NCBI GenBank assembly: GCA_025548565.1
Contig: JAJLPB010000015.1
Location: 148,129 to 212,128 of the forward strand
Direction: 5' to 3'
Source: Rugamonas sp. A1-17
Lineage (GTDB): Bacteria > Pseudomonadota > Gammaproteobacteria > Burkholderiales > Burkholderiaceae_D
DNA length: 64,000 nt
The translations under genes and the position numbers were made by a program. Shown here in pieces: positions 62,570-64,000 of this stretch (position 1 is the stretch's first letter; every line of letters starts with the position of its first letter). A model generated the notes under the pieces. The model worked only from the letters and a program-made list of their open reading frames with translations. It made no database searches and was not told where the DNA came from.

Positions 62570-62791
62570 TCAGAGGCCGACGATTTCTGTCAAAAGCTGC
62601 TTGTTCTGGTCCAGGATGCCGAGGCGGTTTTTCTGCAATTTCGCTTCAAAGGCGACATCATAGAGCGCGATGGCTTTGCGCAAAACTTCGCTTTTGGTGC
62701 AGCTGCCGGCGACGGCCAATTGTTCCAGAAGTGCATTCAGTTCGGGCGACACCGACAGGCTGAGTCGGACGGGTTGCTGTTCGTTTGCCAT
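62570..62791 (-). CDS. ribbon-helix-helix DNA-binding protein (CopG-like)
   Basis: A 73-residue protein: QPVRLSLSVSPELNALLEQLAVAGSCTKSEVLRKAIALYDVAFEAK matches a ribbon-helix-helix strand, helix and helix. Such proteins are often antitoxins or plasmid-partition/transcription repressors. ATG 62791 was chosen because the upstream extension is low-complexity and lacks a site. No toxin gene is adjacent on the same strand, so it is probably an orphan in island debris. Confidence 0.7.
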   Translation of the reverse strand: MANEQQPVRLSLSVSPELNALLEQLAVAGSCTKSEVLRKAIALYDVAFEAKLQKNRLGILDQNKQLLTEIVGL

Positions 62792-62879
62792 AAAATGCCT
62801 AACTTTCAATGCGTGGAAAATGCGTAGATTATGCGTCAATTCTACGCTTCAGTTATCGGGCAAAGGAAGCGATTCCGAC

Positions 62880-63463
62880 CCGTCACCGAAGGTCGCGAGT
62901 TCGCAGCTGCTCAAGCATTTCTGTTATGGGTGTTTGGCAGATACTGGTCAGTTCGCCCTCGCATTTCTCCAGGATCGACGGCAAGGCGCGCTTGAAAGCG
63001 GTAGGTGTTTGGGCCATCACCACGCCCGCTCGGCCAGCAATCCTCTGACTTGATTGATCAACGCTGTTCGCTGATGCACCAGTAATTCACGCACGCGGTG
63101 AACCGCCCTCATATCCTGCTGCTCAACCGACTTCACTGTAACGAAGTGCATCGTGGGCCGGCTCGCCGCTTCGACGATCGCAGCCGCGTCGTTCGCATCG
63201 TTCTTGTTGGTCTTTACGAATGGCGCGACATACTGCGGACTAATAAGTCGCACTTCAATGCCCATTGCCTGGAATTGCCGTCCCCAATGATGGGCTGAGC
63301 TGCAAGCTTCCATTGCGATGACACGAGGCTGCAACTTGCGCACCGCACCGAGCAACTCTGCGCGAAGCACCTTAGAGCCGTGCAATGCGTGGCCACGACG
63401 ATCAGCACCATGCAGCTGGAACACTCGCTTGGCTAGATCAATCCCGAGAATATCGATATCCAT
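62880..63463 (-). pseudogene. IS110-family transposase remnant (frameshifted, truncated)
   Basis: From ATG 63463 the frame reads MDIDILGIDLAKRVFQLHG, the IS110 DEDD-type RuvC-like start (first catalytic Asp), then VIAMEACSSAHHWGRQF and NKNDANDAAAIVEAA. It stops early at LLAERAW (63017). In the next frame the family continues (GVVMAQTPTAFKRALPSILEKCEGEL), so a single base was lost near 63030. The rest of the transposase (over 100 residues) is absent beyond about 62880. The element cannot transpose by itself. Confidence 0.85.
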
Positions 63464-63761
63464 GGTAGACCTCCACACGTAAATTGGATGAAACGTTAGT
63501 TTGATCCGATTCGGTGGTGTCGGATCCATGTCAGTAAATCAACATAAATCTTCTAAGAATCTTTTTAAGGGGATGCTTTCGCGATCGAGCTGCTCGGGTC
63601 TTATGCAACGGTAGGCCGGAAATCGACTTTTAGCCAAATTACGATAAATATCAAAATTGCAATGATTGGTTGCGCGCAGAATTACCTGACAGTCCATGAC
63701 ACGGGATCATGGACAGTTAGCGGAAGTTTGATTCCAAGAAATGTATTGATTGGGGAGAATT
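63464..63761. other. no gene seen
   Basis: Lower-GC stretch between the transposase remnant and the AlpA-like gene; no open frame with a start and ribosome-binding site is convincing, apart from GGGGA at 63753-63757 serving the next gene. Confidence 0.4.
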
Positions 63762-63968
63762 ATGGATGCTCAGTCCGACTTATCCACCACTGATCGGCTA
63801 ATTAAGATTGGTGAGGTCCTCAAAATTTGCGCACTGTCGCGCAGTTGGGTCTATGCGGCGATCAGGAACCACGAGTTTCCAGCCCAAGTGAAGCAGTCCA
63901 AGCGTTCAGTGGCCTGGTCCCAGAAGGAGGTGCTAGAATGGGTCTCTAAGCGAAAAGCGCTGCGTTGA
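63762..63968 (+). CDS. AlpA-family phage/island regulator
   Basis: A 68-residue helix-turn-helix protein of the AlpA/excisionase type: DRLIKIGEVLKICALSRSWVYAAIRNHEFPAQVKQSKRSVAWSQKEVLEWV, with the conserved R/K-S-V-W-x-E pattern after the recognition helix. ATG 63762 has GGGGA 5 bases upstream. AlpA proteins activate island or prophage integrases; an integrase may lie beyond the window edge. It is more complete than the AlpA fragment near 42.3 kb. Confidence 0.85.
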   Translation: MDAQSDLSTTDRLIKIGEVLKICALSRSWVYAAIRNHEFPAQVKQSKRSVAWSQKEVLEWVSKRKALR

Positions 63969-64000
63969 AGAGCTGTGCGGAGTGTGACTCTTGATGTCTG

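Noticed and set aside
62840..63060. Short plus-strand frames between the RHH gene and AlpA
   Set aside because: They lie antisense to the decayed IS110 transposase and have no start signals.

Overview
The window is high-GC chromosomal DNA from a betaproteobacterium, most likely an Oxalobacteraceae member of the Massilia/Duganella/Janthinobacterium group. This rests on the gene content and protein style (phasin, lpxH-ppi-cysS-accA-tilS-lysC neighbourhood, DUF1800/DUF1501 pair, many sensor kinases). I read it by eye only; no database search was run.

Region 1 (1-13.8 kb) is mainly regulatory and DNA-repair functions: the tail of a LysR regulator, a LiaF-like membrane pair followed by a LytS/LytTR two-component pair (envelope-stress type operon), and a Rad3/DinG-like helicase with a FAN1-like VRR-NUC nuclease in one operon behind a candidate LexA box. 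Then come a phasin, a decayed DUF3800 gene, a diguanylate cyclase and a REC-PAS-GAF histidine kinase. Region 2 (13.3-25.5 kb) holds a divergent HxlR/QorB pair over a palindromic operator, and four identical tRNA-Leu(CAG) genes, each with its own terminator. Three of these have clear promoters, and a hybrid kinase with an ethylene-receptor-like sensor sits between copies three and four. It continues with rnr-rlmB, cysE, yceH, an 87-base perfect hairpin, and a GntR/ABC-2 transporter operon.

Region 3 (25.5-41.2 kb) is ordinary chromosome: DUF72, a DUF1439 lipoprotein, DUF1501/DUF1800, small membrane proteins, a transglutaminase-like protein, lpxH, two cyclophilins, cysS, a DNA glycosylase, accA, tilS, lysC and tRNA-Ser(GCU). 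The tRNA-Ser 3' end is followed by a truncated P4-type integrase and an AlpA fragment, the remains of an integrated island.

Region 4 (42.6-62.4 kb) is the most unusual part. An eleven-gene operon encodes a compact type II secretion-like machine (PilO/GspM-like, PilP/GspC-like, a lipoprotein secretin with a C-terminal cohesin-like domain, four pseudopilin-like proteins including a clear GspG, GspF, GspE, and GspL/PilM- and PilN-like proteins). It is followed on the same strand by a 3283-residue Rhs/SpvB protein with a Sec signal peptide, Ig-like and FW-like domains, an Rhs core and a C-terminal tail with an ADP-ribosyltransferase-like residue pattern, plus a small overlapping gene in the immunity position. 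I infer a dedicated exporter-plus-toxin locus; this is not proven. Region 5 (62.4-64 kb) is lower-GC debris: a ribbon-helix-helix gene, a frameshifted IS110 transposase remnant and an AlpA-like regulator.
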